A stretch of DNA of 64,000 nucleotides from Streptomyces flaveolus (lineage in GTDB: Bacteria; Actinomycetota; Actinomycetes; Streptomycetales; Streptomycetaceae), in the NCBI RefSeq assembly GCF_000716535.1, contig NZ_JNWV01000025.1, forward strand, positions 62,001 to 126,000. The letters run 5' to 3'. Under the pieces are notes generated by a model. That model saw only the letters and a list, made by a program, of their open reading frames with translations, did no database searches and was not told the origin of the DNA. Positions 1 to 9,972 of the stretch are shown in pieces (within the stretch, counting starts at the first letter, position 1; the number at the start of each line of letters is the position of its first letter). Position numbers and translations under genes: made by a program.

Positions 1-815
1 TCTACCTGGTGCCCGTCGGCTACGCGCTGTGGCAGAGCTTCCGGGTGGTGCGCCGCACCGGCGGGCAGTACGGGACCTCGTACACGGCCTTCGGTGGTTT
101 CGAGCAGTACGCGCAGGTGCTGCGGAACACCGAGTTCTGGTCCAGCGTCGGCCGCATCGGGCTGTTCGGCGTCGTGCAGGTGCCGGTCATGCTGTTCGTC
201 GCCCTGATCATCGCGCTGCTGCTGGACACTCCGCTGCTGAAGCTCAAGGCGTTCTTCCGCATCACCGCGTTCATGCCGTACGCCGTGCCCGGCGTCATCG
301 CCGCGATCATGTGGTCGTACCTGTACTCGCCACAACTCAGCCCCGTCGTGGACCTGTTGAACGGCATCGGTCTCCAACCCGACTTCCTCGGCCCCGGAGC
401 CGTACTGTGGTCGACCGCCAACGTCTCCACCTGGCTGTGGACCGGCTACAACATGCTGATCATGTTCTCGGCGCTGCAGTCGATCCCGCAGGAGCTCTAC
501 GAGGCCGCGAAGATCGACGGCGCGAGCAACTGGACGATCGCGTGGCGGGTCAAGGTCCCGATCATCGCTCCGTCGATCGTTCTGACCTCGGTGTTCTCGA
601 TCATCGGCACGCTGCAGCTGTACGCCGAGCCGGCCGTGCTGCGGCAGATCTCCTCGAACATCTCCAGCACGTTCACTCCCAACATGCTCGCGTACACGGT
701 GGCCTCGGGGAACAACTACCAGCAGGCCGCGGCCATTTCCGTGGTCATCGCCGTCATCACCTTCGTGTTGAGCTTCGGGTTCATGCGACTGACCGCGAAG
801 AGGGCCGGACTGTGA
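1..815 (+). CDS. Sugar ABC transporter permease, MalF-like (5' end cut by window)
   Basis: This is an inner-membrane permease of a CUT1-type (MalFGK-like) carbohydrate importer. The frame is already open at the first base, so the start lies upstream of the window; 270 codons are visible. Several hydrophobic segments are present, and a binding-protein-dependent transport loop reads YEAAKIDGASNWTIAWRVKV, the EAA motif that contacts the ATPase. The stop (813-815) overlaps the GTG of the next permease, so the two are translationally coupled. The binding protein is expected just upstream. The following mannosidase and galactosidase suggest that the substrate is an oligosaccharide carrying mannose or galactose; that substrate is inference. 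Confidence 0.93.
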   Translation, partial: YLVPVGYALWQSFRVVRRTGGQYGTSYTAFGGFEQYAQVLRNTEFWSSVGRIGLFGVVQVPVMLFVALIIALLLDTPLLKLKAFFRITAFMPYAVPGVIAAIMWSYLYSPQLSPVVDLLNGIGLQPDFLGPGAVLWSTANVSTWLWTGYNMLIMFSALQSIPQELYEAAKIDGASNWTIAWRVKVPIIAPSIVLTSVFSIIGTLQLYAEPAVLRQISSNISSTFTPNMLAYTVASGNNYQQAAAISVVIAVITFVLSFGFMRLTAKRAGL

Positions 816-1669
816 GCAACCCCTCCGTGATCCGTGAGAGCCGTGTCAGCCGTACGGCCGCCATGGCCCTGATGTTCCTCCTGGCCGTCTACTTCCTGCT
901 GCCCGTCTACTTCCTCGTCGTCGCGGCGACGAAGCCGCAGGGTGACCTCGCCTCCACCAACGGGCTGGTGTTCTCGCACCTCAACCTGTTCGAGAACCTC
1001 CGTGTCCTGTTCACCCGCAGCGACGGCGTCTTCGGCCGCTGGGCTCTCAACACCGTCGTCTACGCGGTGCTGGGCGCGGCCGTGGGCACCCTGATCTCCG
1101 CGCTGTGCGGCTACGCCCTGGCCAAGTTCCGGTTCCGCGGCCGGGAGGTGCTGTTCTCCGTCGTCCTCGGCGGCGTCCTGGTACCCACCACCGCGCTCGC
1201 CCTGCCGCTGTTCCTGCTGTTCTCGGCGACCGGGCTCGTCAACACCTATCTCGCGGTCTTCCTGCCCAGCATCGTCAGCCCGTTCGGCGTGTACCTCGCG
1301 CGCGTCTTCGCGAACGCTTCCGTCCCGCAGGAGCTGATCGAGTCGGCGCGGCTGGACGGCGCGGGTGAGTTCCGCACGTTCTTCTCCGTGGCGTTCCGGC
1401 TGATGACGCCGGCCCTGGTGACCATCTTCCTGTTCCAGTTCGTGGCCATCTGGAACAACTTCTTCCTGCCGATGGTGATGCTGCAGAAGGAGTCCCTGTT
1501 CCCGATCACGCTCGGCCTGTACGAGTGGAACGGCCAGACCGCCCGCGCCCCGCTGCTGCAGCAGTCCGTGATCACCGGCTCGCTGGTGTCGATCGTGCCC
1601 GTGATCGTCGTGTTCGCCCTCCTCCAGCGGTTCTGGCGCACAGGGCTCGCCGCCGGGTCCCTCAAGTGA
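812..1669 (+). CDS. Sugar ABC transporter permease, MalG-like
   Basis: This is the second permease of the CUT1 importer (285 aa) and pairs with the upstream MalF-like subunit. It has about six membrane segments, the first at residues 13-35 (AAMALMFLLAVYFLLPVYFL). The EAA-type loop reads ELIESARLDGAGEFRTFF, near residues 175-195. The GTG start at 812 overlaps the previous stop (GTGA), which fixes the start and indicates an operon. No ATPase gene is seen here; Streptomyces CUT1 systems often share one multitasking ATPase (MsiK), so its absence is expected. Confidence 0.93.
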   Translation: MSNPSVIRESRVSRTAAMALMFLLAVYFLLPVYFLVVAATKPQGDLASTNGLVFSHLNLFENLRVLFTRSDGVFGRWALNTVVYAVLGAAVGTLISALCGYALAKFRFRGREVLFSVVLGGVLVPTTALALPLFLLFSATGLVNTYLAVFLPSIVSPFGVYLARVFANASVPQELIESARLDGAGEFRTFFSVAFRLMTPALVTIFLFQFVAIWNNFFLPMVMLQKESLFPITLGLYEWNGQTARAPLLQQSVITGSLVSIVPVIVVFALLQRFWRTGLAAGSLK

Positions 1670-1704
1670 CAACCGCCCGCAACGCACAGAAGGTGTCTGT
1701 CTCC

Positions 1705-4434
1705 ATGCCCAAAGCCGCCGTGTTCGTGCCCCACTTCCACTGGGACCGCGAGTGGTACGAGCCCTTCCAGGTGTTCCGGCACCGGCTCGTCACCGCCCTC
1801 GACACCGTGCTGGAGACGGCAGAGGCGGACCCGGACTTCCGGTTCACCGTCGACGGCCAGATGGCCGCGATCGAGGACTACCTGGAGATGCGCCCGGAGA
1901 ACCGTGATCGTCTCGCGGCCCTGGTCGCCGAGGGCCGGCTCGCCGTGGGGCCGTGGCTGATCCTGCTCGACGAGTTCCTCTGCTCCGGCGAGACCATCGT
2001 CCGCAACCTGCAGCTCGGGTGGGAGGTCGCGGAGGGCCTGGGGGGCGCGATGCCCATCGGCTACCTGCCGGACATGTTCGGCCACATCGCGCAGATGCCG
2101 CAGCTCCTGGCTCGTGCCGGCATCGAGCACGCGGCACTGTGGCGCGGGGTCCCCGGAACCGTCGACGGGCACGCGTTCCGCTGGCGCGCTCCCGACGGCT
2201 CCGAAGTGCGCACCGAGTTCCTCTTCGACGGCTACGACAACGGCCTCGACCTGCTGCTGGTGCCGGACCGGATCGGCGGCGCGCTCGGGGAGTACGCGGA
2301 GACGACGGCCCCGCGGTGGGGCGACGACCCGGTGCTGGCGATGGCCGGCACGGACCACGCCGCGCCCGACCCGCGGCTCGCGTCCTGGCTGCGGCGCGCG
2401 TCCGGCCCGGACCGCGCCATCACCATCGCCACACTCGACGAGTACGTCCGCGCACACGTCCGCGACGAGGTGACCACGGTCGTCACCGGTGAACTGCGCA
2501 GTCATGTGCGCGGCAACATCCTGCCGGGCGTGCTGTCCGTCCGGCTCGGGCTCAAGCAGCGGATGGCCGTGGCGGAGCGCACCGTCGACCATGCCGAGCG
2601 GATGAACGCGCTGTGGTCGGGGCGGGACGACTCACCGTTCCTCTCGCTCGCCTGGCACAAGATCGTCGAGTCGACCGCGCACGACTCGGTGGTCGGCTCC
2701 GGTACGGACGAGACCTGCGCCCAGGTCGAAGCACGGCTCGCCGAAGCGGCGCAGATCGCGCGCGCCGTGCGGGACTCGGCCCTCGCCGAGCCCGCCGCCC
2801 TGGTGCCGAGCGACGGCCACCTGGTCGCCAATCCGCTGCCGTTCCCCCGCGAGGCGTTGGTCGAGGTGGAGGTCGCGGCCCCGCCCGAGGGAGCCACCCT
2901 GGTCTCCACCACCGCGGACGGCCGCGAACACCCCGTGCAACTGATCTCCGAGGCGCCGACCGTGCTCAGCGACGAGCGCGTGGACGCCTCGCAACTCGAA
3001 CGCGTGCTGCGCCGGATCCATCGCCGGGAACTCTTCGGCCGGCTGATCGACCGCTACGAACTCACCCCGGGCTCGCTCGTCTTCCACCTCGCCGAGGTGC
3101 CGGCCAGTGGACCGTTCGATCTGCTCGTCCTGCGCCGCGACGTCGCCGCCGCCGCTGCCGCGCATCCGGGTGAGTGGCGCGTGCTGACACTGGAGGAGGC
3201 CCGCGCCACCGCGCTGGTGCCCGTGCACGTCCCCGCCTGCGGGCTGACGAGCTTCCGGGTCACGCCGAGCGACCGGTCCGCCGCCCCGGCGACGACACCC
3301 GCTCCGGCGACGGCGACGGCCGGCACACTGTCGAACGGGCTGGTCGAGGCCGAAGTCACCGAAGACGGCACCCTCAAGGTGACCGGCGCCGACGGGACCG
3401 TGCTGAACGGGGTCGGCCGGCTCGTCGACGGCGGTGACCGCGGCGACAGCTACAACTACGCTCCTCCGGCCCGGGACGTGCTCGTGTCGGAGCCGACGGA
3501 GATCGGCGTCGAGCTCCTCGAAAGCGGTCCGCTGCGTGCCAGACTGCGTGTCATCCGCGTCTACGAGTGGCCCACGGCGCTCTCCTCCGACCGTGATCTG
3601 CGCGGCGGCCGGACCGTGCCGACGCCGGTCGAGACGCTGGTGGAAGTACGCGCCGGTGAGCCGTTCGTCCGTGTCTCCACCTCGTTCCTGAACCAGTCCG
3701 CCGACCACCGGCTGCGCTTCCACGTGCCGTTGCCCGAGCCCGTGGACAAGTCGGCCTCCGCCGGGCAGTTCGCCGTCACCGAGCGCGGGCTCAGTGCCGA
3801 AGGCGGCTGGGGCGAGTACCCGATCCCGACCTTCCCCGCGAGTGCCTTCGTGTCGGCCGGCGCCGCCCACGTCCTGCTCGCCCACTCCAGTGAGTACGAA
3901 CTCGTCGACGGCGGCTCCGAACTCGCCCTCACCCTGCTGCGTGCCGTCGGCTCGATCAGCGTCAACATCCATCCTCTCCGTGACGAGCCCGCGGCGAGCG
4001 AGATCCCCGCACCAGGTGCGCAGGACCTGGGCATGCGCATCGAGAACCGGTTCGCGGTGCTGCCCTCGGCGGCCGGCTGGGCGGGTTCGGGCGCGGTCGA
4101 TCGCGCCGAGGAGTTCCGCAACGACGTCCTCGTCACCCGCGGGACCGCCCCCGCCGGGGGTCACCTGCCCCCGGACGCGACCGGTCTACGGGTCGACGGC
4201 ACGAACGTCCTCGTCTCGACCGTTCGCCGGGTCACCGACGCCGGCGGCGGAGCCGGTACCGAGATCCGCCTCACGGCGATGAGCGACACCGGGTCACACG
4301 TCCGCGTCACCGGCCCGTTCACGGAAGCCACCACGGTCGACCTGCTGGGCAGGCCGCTGTCCGGGACGCCGGTGCGGGACGGGCTCGGACTCGACCTCGA
4401 CCCGTGGGAGATCCGCACCGTCAGGGTGCGCTGA
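1705..4434 (+). CDS. Alpha-mannosidase, glycoside hydrolase family 38
   Basis: A GH38 alpha-mannosidase of about 909 aa, with no signal peptide, so it probably acts in the cytoplasm on imported mannosides. The N-terminal HFHWDREWY carries the family's zinc-binding HxD (H12, D14). YLPDMFGHIAQMPQLL near residue 121 carries the conserved aspartate expected to be the nucleophile. WHKIVESTAHDSVVG near residue 320 is another family motif, followed by a beta-rich C-terminal half. ATG 1705 is chosen because AGAAGG lies 11 bases upstream and the reading MPKAAVFVPHFHWD is typical of the family. An in-frame GTG at 1666, overlapping the permease stop, is the alternative and would add 13 residues. It is co-transcribed with the transporter permeases. 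Confidence 0.93.
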   Translation: MPKAAVFVPHFHWDREWYEPFQVFRHRLVTALDTVLETAEADPDFRFTVDGQMAAIEDYLEMRPENRDRLAALVAEGRLAVGPWLILLDEFLCSGETIVRNLQLGWEVAEGLGGAMPIGYLPDMFGHIAQMPQLLARAGIEHAALWRGVPGTVDGHAFRWRAPDGSEVRTEFLFDGYDNGLDLLLVPDRIGGALGEYAETTAPRWGDDPVLAMAGTDHAAPDPRLASWLRRASGPDRAITIATLDEYVRAHVRDEVTTVVTGELRSHVRGNILPGVLSVRLGLKQRMAVAERTVDHAERMNALWSGRDDSPFLSLAWHKIVESTAHDSVVGSGTDETCAQVEARLAEAAQIARAVRDSALAEPAALVPSDGHLVANPLPFPREALVEVEVAAPPEGATLVSTTADGREHPVQLISEAPTVLSDERVDASQLERVLRRIHRRELFGRLIDRYELTPGSLVFHLAEVPASGPFDLLVLRRDVAAAAAAHPGEWRVLTLEEARATALVPVHVPACGLTSFRVTPSDRSAAPATTPAPATATAGTLSNGLVEAEVTEDGTLKVTGADGTVLNGVGRLVDGGDRGDSYNYAPPARDVLVSEPTEIGVELLESGPLRARLRVIRVYEWPTALSSDRDLRGGRTVPTPVETLVEVRAGEPFVRVSTSFLNQSADHRLRFHVPLPEPVDKSASAGQFAVTERGLSAEGGWGEYPIPTFPASAFVSAGAAHVLLAHSSEYELVDGGSELALTLLRAVGSISVNIHPLRDEPAASEIPAPGAQDLGMRIENRFAVLPSAAGWAGSGAVDRAEEFRNDVLVTRGTAPAGGHLPPDATGLRVDGTNVLVSTVRRVTDAGGGAGTEIRLTAMSDTGSHVRVTGPFTEATTVDLLGRPLSGTPVRDGLGLDLDPWEIRTVRVR

Positions 4435-4509
4435 CCGGCGGTCGACGCACGCGCTCGACCGCCTCCTCGCCCACTCGCACACTCGTACCCGAGAGAGAGT
4501 TGTGACCTC

Positions 4510-7491
4510 TTGTCCTCCAGACTTGCCGCCCATGTCTCGGACCTCGCACCCGGACGTGGGGCACTGCGTCCCGCCCGGTCGTGGCTGCACTCCGACGCCC
4601 CGTCCCGCTCGCTGAACGGGCCCTGGCGGTTCCGTCTGTCGCCCACGGCGTCGGAGGCCGAGGACTTCGCGGCCGAGGACTTCGACGACCACGGCTGGGA
4701 CAGCATCCCGGTCCCCTCCCACTGGGTGCTCCAGGGCGACGGGGCCTACGGCCGGCCCCTCTACACGAACATCCGGTTCCCCTTCCCCCTCGACCCGCCC
4801 CACGTACCGGACGAGAACCCCACCGGCGACTACCGGCGGCACTTCGACCTACCCGCCGACTGGTCGGACGCCGAACGCGTCCTGCTGCGGTTCGACGGGG
4901 TCGAGTCGCTCTTCAGGGTGTGGGTGAACGGCGTGGAGATCGGCAGCGCCAGCGGCAGCCGGCTCGCCCACGAGTTCGACGTCACCTCGGCGGTGCGCCC
5001 GGGCGACAACGTCGTCGCCGTGCGGGTGCACCAGTGGTCGGCGGCCAGTTACCTGGAGGACCAGGACCAGTGGTGGCTGCCGGGCATCTTCCGGGACGTC
5101 ACCGTGATCGCGCGGCCGGCCGGAGGCATCGAGGACGTGTGGTTGCGCACCGGGTACGACGACGGGTGCGGACGCGTCGACCCCGAGGTCACGGCCGAGG
5201 CGGCGGCCTTCCCGGTCACCTTGCGCATCCCCGAACTCGGCGTCGAGCAGGTCTGGGCGACGCCAGCCGACGTGGCCCCCCTCGACGTCGCGGGAGTGGA
5301 GCCCTGGTCGGCGGAACAGCCCCGCCTCTACGACGTCACCGTGTCGACGGCCGCCGAGAGCATCGCCCTGCGCGTGGGGTTCCGCACGGTCGCCATCAGC
5401 GGTGACCGGTTCCTGGTCAACGGCCGCCGTGTCGTGTTCCACGGGATGAACCGCCACGAGGCGCATCCCGAGCGCGGGCGCGTCTTCGACGAGGAGCACG
5501 CGCGCGAGGACCTGGCCCGGATGAAGCGGTTCAACGTGAACGCCATCCGCACCAGTCACTACCCGCCGCATCCGCGGCTGCTCGACCTCGCCGACGAGCT
5601 CGGATTCTGGGTCGTTCTCGAATGCGACCTGGAGACGCACGGCTTCGAGGACGCCGACTGGGCCGGCAATCCCGGCGACGACCCGGCGTGGCGCGAGGCG
5701 CTCCTCGACCGCATCCAGCGCACCGTCGAACGGGACAAGAACCATCCCAGCATCGTGATCTGGTCGCTCGGCAACGAAGCGGGGACGGGAAGCAACCTCG
5801 CCGCCATGTCGGCGTGGGTCCACGCCCGCGACACCGGACGCCCCGTGCACTACGAAGGTGACCACACCGGCGAGTACACCGACGTCTACTCGCGCATGTA
5901 CGCATCGGTGCCGGAGATCGAGCGGATCGGCGCCGACGGGGCCCGCTCGCCGCTGGCGCACTGCGCTCCGGCGCAGAGCGCGCGCCAGCGCGCCAAGCCG
6001 TTCCTGCTGTGCGAGTACGCGCACGCGATGGGCAACGGGCCGGGCGGACTCGATCAGTACGAGGCGCTGGTGCACGCGTACCCGCGCGTGCACGGCGGTT
6101 TCGTCTGGGAGTGGCGTGACCACGGCATTCTGACCAGCGCCCCGGACGGGACGCCGTACTACGCCTACGGCGGCGACTTCGGAGAGGTGGTGCACGACGG
6201 CAACTTCGTGATGGACGGCATGCTGCTGAGCGACGACGTGCCGACGCCCGGCCTCCATGAGTTCAAGGCGGTCGTCCAGCCGATCCGCTTCGACTTCGGC
6301 GGCGACGGCGACGGCGTCACGATCACGAACCTGCGGCACTCCGCCGACACCTCCGATCTCCGCTTCCGCTGGCGGGTCGAACACGACGGGCTGCCCGTGC
6401 AGGGCGGTGACCTGCGGGTTCCCGTCGTCAGGGCGGGCGATTCGGAGTGGGTGCCGCTGCCACCGATCCGGGTGTCGCCGGACGCCGAGACCTGGCTCAC
6501 GGTCGAAGCGGTGCTGGCGGCCGGAACGGCCTGGGCGCCCGAGGGGCACGTGATCGCTACGGCCCAGCGGGACGCATCGGCACCTCGTGCCGTTCCGGCC
6601 GCCCGGCCCCGGACCGACTGGCAGCCGGGAGACGGCACGCTGACGCTGGGCATCGCCGAGTTCGTCGGCGGATCCCTCGTACGGCTCGCCGGCCGCGCCG
6701 TGACGGGCCCGCGGCTGGAACTGTTCCGGGCTCCGACCGACAACGACGAAAGCGCGTCCGAGCAGGTCGAGGACAGCGACGCCATCGCGGGGGTGTCCAA
6801 CGCCGACCTGTGGCGCCGCGACGGTCTCGACCGGCTGGTGACGCGACGCGTGTGCGTGGAGCAGGCCGCGCGGTCCCTGCGCACGGTCGACAAGGTCGCC
6901 GCGGCGGGCTCCGCCTCGTCGGTGACGGTGGAGTCCGTGTGGTCCCTCGGGGACGACGGGCTGGAACTGCTCGTGGAGATCGAGCCGTCGAGGGGCTGGC
7001 GGACGGTGTGGCCACGGATCGGGATCCGGTTCGATCTTCCCGACGGCACGGCTCCGGTCGACGGCGCCGAGTGGTTCGGTCTCGGCCCCCACGAGTCGTA
7101 CCCGGACAGTCTGCGCGCGGCGCGCACAGGTCGCTTCGCCGCCGGCGTCCGCGACCTCTCGGTCGACTACGCGCGCCCCCAGGAGACCGGGCACCGCTCG
7201 GGACTGCGCCGGCTGACGCTGCTGAGCGGCGGCACCGAGGTGCTGCACGTCGAGGCGGTCCCGGACCGGTTCGGCCGTCGTCCGGGCTTCACCCTCAGCC
7301 GCCACACCCCCCGGCAGACCGCCCGAGCCAGGCACCCGTTCGAGCTTCCCGGGTCGACGACGAGCCATCTGATCATCGATGCGGCCCAGCACGGACTCGG
7401 CTCGCGGTCCTGTGGACCGGATGTGCGGCCCGAGTTCGCGCTTCGCCCTGAGGCCCGCACGATCAGGCTGCGCATCGCGGCGAGCGGCTGA
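4510..7491 (+). CDS. lacZ: Beta-galactosidase, glycoside hydrolase family 2 (LacZ type)
   Basis: A LacZ-type GH2 enzyme of 993 aa, close to the usual family length of about 1000. It has an N-terminal sugar-binding jelly roll (SLNGPWRFRLSPT at about 35), an Ig-like domain, a TIM barrel with acid/base glutamate in WSLGNEAGTGSN near residue 424 and nucleophile glutamate in LCEYAHAMGNGPGGLDQY near residue 502, then the Bgal small-chain domain. There is no signal peptide. The only upstream start consistent with the frame is TTG 4510, preceded by a GAGAGAGAG stretch; ATG-like triplets nearby are out of frame. It lies 75 bases after the GH38 gene in the same direction, so a four-gene glycan uptake and trimming operon is likely. 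The linkage preference cannot be read from sequence. Confidence 0.93.
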   Translation: MSSRLAAHVSDLAPGRGALRPARSWLHSDAPSRSLNGPWRFRLSPTASEAEDFAAEDFDDHGWDSIPVPSHWVLQGDGAYGRPLYTNIRFPFPLDPPHVPDENPTGDYRRHFDLPADWSDAERVLLRFDGVESLFRVWVNGVEIGSASGSRLAHEFDVTSAVRPGDNVVAVRVHQWSAASYLEDQDQWWLPGIFRDVTVIARPAGGIEDVWLRTGYDDGCGRVDPEVTAEAAAFPVTLRIPELGVEQVWATPADVAPLDVAGVEPWSAEQPRLYDVTVSTAAESIALRVGFRTVAISGDRFLVNGRRVVFHGMNRHEAHPERGRVFDEEHAREDLARMKRFNVNAIRTSHYPPHPRLLDLADELGFWVVLECDLETHGFEDADWAGNPGDDPAWREALLDRIQRTVERDKNHPSIVIWSLGNEAGTGSNLAAMSAWVHARDTGRPVHYEGDHTGEYTDVYSRMYASVPEIERIGADGARSPLAHCAPAQSARQRAKPFLLCEYAHAMGNGPGGLDQYEALVHAYPRVHGGFVWEWRDHGILTSAPDGTPYYAYGGDFGEVVHDGNFVMDGMLLSDDVPTPGLHEFKAVVQPIRFDFGGDGDGVTITNLRHSADTSDLRFRWRVEHDGLPVQGGDLRVPVVRAGDSEWVPLPPIRVSPDAETWLTVEAVLAAGTAWAPEGHVIATAQRDASAPRAVPAARPRTDWQPGDGTLTLGIAEFVGGSLVRLAGRAVTGPRLELFRAPTDNDESASEQVEDSDAIAGVSNADLWRRDGLDRLVTRRVCVEQAARSLRTVDKVAAAGSASSVTVESVWSLGDDGLELLVEIEPSRGWRTVWPRIGIRFDLPDGTAPVDGAEWFGLGPHESYPDSLRAARTGRFAAGVRDLSVDYARPQETGHRSGLRRLTLLSGGTEVLHVEAVPDRFGRRPGFTLSRHTPRQTARARHPFELPGSTTSHLIIDAAQHGLGSRSCGPDVRPEFALRPEARTIRLRIAASG

Positions 7492-7497
7492 ACGGCG

Positions 7498-9972
7498 TCA
7501 CCCCTGCGGCTCGGGCAGGCCGAGCAGGAGCAGCGTCACGTCGTCGTCGTGCGTGGCCGTGTCCGGGATGAGGGTGCCGACCAGATGGGCCGCGGTCGCG
7601 TCCAGGGTCCCCGGGTCCGCGGGCGCGCTCTTCAACGCGCCGTCGAGGGTGTGGGCGAGGACATCGATCTGCACCTCGATGTCGGTGCCGGGCCTCTCGA
7701 CCAGCCCGTCGGTGTAGAGCGCGACGGTGCTGCCCGGGGGCAGCGGCTGGGTCGTCTCCTCGAACGGCACCGCGGTGCCTGACAGCTCGTTCACGCCCAG
7801 CGGCACACCGACCGGTGCCGGCAGCAGGTGGGCGGGCCCGTCGGGAGGCCGGGCGATGACCGGCATGTGTCCGGCCGAGCACAGGGTGACCTCGTGGGCT
7901 TCCTGGTCGATCACCAGGTAGACGCAGGTGACGAGCTGGTCCGCCAGGTCGCTGACGAACGCGTCCAGGCCGGTCATGAGCCGGCTGGGCGTTGTGCCCG
8001 TGCGGGCCAGCGCGTGCGAGGCGGCGCGCAGCTGGCCCATGACGGCCGCCGCCTCCAGGCCCCGGCCCATCACGTCGCCGATCACGATGCCGGTGCGGTG
8101 CGCGTCCAGGGGGATGATGTCGAACCAGTCGCCGCCCACCCCGGGGTCCTGGACGGACGCCAGGTAGCGATGGGCGCTGGCCAGGTACGGCAGCCGGGGC
8201 GGCTCGCCCATGAGACTGTGTTGCAGGGTGTAGGCGATGCGCCGCTGCTGCTCGTAGCGTCCGGCGCGTTCCGCCTCGGTCTGCCGGCGCTCGGTGATGT
8301 CCCGTACGGCCATGAACATCACGGCCTCCTCCTCGGCCTGGAGGGTGCTGACGCTGACCTCGACGGGGAACTCGTCCCCGTCGCGGTGCAACCCGTACAG
8401 GTCCCGGTCCAGGACGATCGGCTGCGGATCGCGCCGTCGCAGGTAGGCGTCCAGCAGCGCGCTGTGTCGCCGGCGCCGCGCGTCGGGCACGAGGTCGGCG
8501 ACCTTGGTGCCGACGAGGTCGTCCGGCCTGTGGCCGAAGAGCCGCTTCACCTGTGCGTTGGCCATCACGATGGTGCCGTCGCCGTCGGTGATCAGGGTGG
8601 CGTCGGGTGCGGATTCCAGCAGCGCGCGGAAGCGCTGGTGGGACCGCTGGACCTCACGCTGGGCCGCGACGCGTTCGGTGACGTCGATGACCACACCGCA
8701 GACGGCGTAGGGCCTGTCGGCCGGATCGGTGAGCGGGAACATCGTGGTGAGGACGTCCCGGGGGCCTATCGGCAGGAGCAGCCGCTCTTCCCGCTGTACG
8801 GCGGTGCCGCGCGCCGGCGTGTCGAAGTCGTAGGAGCCGACATGACGGACCAGGTCGATCGGCAGCACGTCTTCGGCGCGCCGGCCCACGACCTGTTCGT
8901 ACGGCAGGCAGGTGTTCTCCTCGAACCTCGAGTTCACCGCCAGGAAACGGCCGTCCAGGTCCGTGATGAACACGGCGGCGGGCGTGTGGTCCATGAACGC
9001 CTGGAGCAGTTCGTTCTGCCGCACCTGCCATTCCGCCCGGGCGTGTGCGAGCTCGACTCGGCGGCCCACGGGCAAGGTGACGAAGACGACCACGGTGAAG
9101 ACGGTCACGTGCCCCCACACCAGCAGCGCCGTGCCCAGCCGCTCCCCGTACAGCCCCGCGTCCTGACCGGCCAGGACGGCCCAGCCCAGCAGCAGCGGAA
9201 CGACCAGGTTGGTGGCGACGAGTCGGCGCCCCAGAGGGCTCATCATGCCCGCGTTCATCAGCAGTCCCGCAGGGCCTTCGTCCGGCCGGGCCAGGAACGC
9301 GGCGATGCCCAGCAGCACCAGGGCCAGCGCGGTGGGCAGGGCCATGTAGGCGCCGAAGCTTTCCATCTCGGGCGCGTCGTAGGCCAACCCGTACAGGCGC
9401 AGCAGGCCCAGGCCGAGGACGGAGAGGCCCGTGATCTGGCTCGCCCAGGCGGGCACTCGGCGGATGCTCAGGCCCAGGGATGCCGCGCCTCCGATCGTCA
9501 GCGCCGCGGCGACGCTCGGCGCCATCCGTCCGGGAGCCCCGGTCACCAGTCGCACGCTGTGGCCTCTGAAGAGAAGCTGATCGATGCCGAGGCCGGTCCC
9601 GGTGACGTATTCCAGCAGGGTGAGCCCGCCGATCAGGGCGGCCAGGCCCGCGGCCGCGCGAGCCACGGCGGTCGTCCGCCGGGTCATGGGCCCACGGGCC
9701 GCCAGGAAGAGCGAGAGGCCCACCGCGAGGAGGGCCACGGCGGTGTTCGGCTTCATGACCGGGGAGCCACCGGGCAGGGCGGTCTTCAGCACATCGATGC
9801 CGAAGATCCAGCCGGACAGGCCGACCGCACCGAGCAGGGCGCACAGCAGGGACGCGCCCTGGGCCACCGCGCGGGCGACGGCAAGGACGGACTCGTGGAA
9901 CGGCAGGCCTTCGACCTGCTGCCTTCGGCTGGCCAAATCATCACCTTTATGGACAGATGACTTAAGTGGCAC
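7498..9972 (-). CDS. Membrane PAS-PAS-PP2C (SpoIIE-type) phosphatase
   Basis: An 824-aa membrane-bound sensor phosphatase. About eight hydrophobic segments fill residues 25-300. Two PAS domains follow (LLQAFMDHTPAAVFITDLDG near 325 and FRALLESAPDATLITDGDG near 450), then a C-terminal PP2C domain with intact metal-binding motifs GGDWFD, GDVMGRG, LYTDGLVE and HDDDVTLLL. Such proteins dephosphorylate STAS-type anti-sigma antagonists in partner-switching circuits; the target here is unknown. GTG 9972 gives the longest reading. TTG 9936, behind AAAGGTG, is a reasonable alternative start. It converges on the beta-galactosidase gene with 6 bases between the stops, so the two genes share no promoter. 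Confidence 0.92.
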   Translation of the reverse strand: MPLKSSVHKGDDLASRRQQVEGLPFHESVLAVARAVAQGASLLCALLGAVGLSGWIFGIDVLKTALPGGSPVMKPNTAVALLAVGLSLFLAARGPMTRRTTAVARAAAGLAALIGGLTLLEYVTGTGLGIDQLLFRGHSVRLVTGAPGRMAPSVAAALTIGGAASLGLSIRRVPAWASQITGLSVLGLGLLRLYGLAYDAPEMESFGAYMALPTALALVLLGIAAFLARPDEGPAGLLMNAGMMSPLGRRLVATNLVVPLLLGWAVLAGQDAGLYGERLGTALLVWGHVTVFTVVVFVTLPVGRRVELAHARAEWQVRQNELLQAFMDHTPAAVFITDLDGRFLAVNSRFEENTCLPYEQVVGRRAEDVLPIDLVRHVGSYDFDTPARGTAVQREERLLLPIGPRDVLTTMFPLTDPADRPYAVCGVVIDVTERVAAQREVQRSHQRFRALLESAPDATLITDGDGTIVMANAQVKRLFGHRPDDLVGTKVADLVPDARRRRHSALLDAYLRRRDPQPIVLDRDLYGLHRDGDEFPVEVSVSTLQAEEEAVMFMAVRDITERRQTEAERAGRYEQQRRIAYTLQHSLMGEPPRLPYLASAHRYLASVQDPGVGGDWFDIIPLDAHRTGIVIGDVMGRGLEAAAVMGQLRAASHALARTGTTPSRLMTGLDAFVSDLADQLVTCVYLVIDQEAHEVTLCSAGHMPVIARPPDGPAHLLPAPVGVPLGVNELSGTAVPFEETTQPLPPGSTVALYTDGLVERPGTDIEVQIDVLAHTLDGALKSAPADPGTLDATAAHLVGTLIPDTATHDDDVTLLLLGLPEPQG

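Noticed and set aside
716..4706. Long minus-strand frames opposite the transporter, mannosidase and galactosidase genes
   Set aside because: They mirror the real genes, have no ribosome sites, and consist of Arg/Gly/His-rich low-information sequence.
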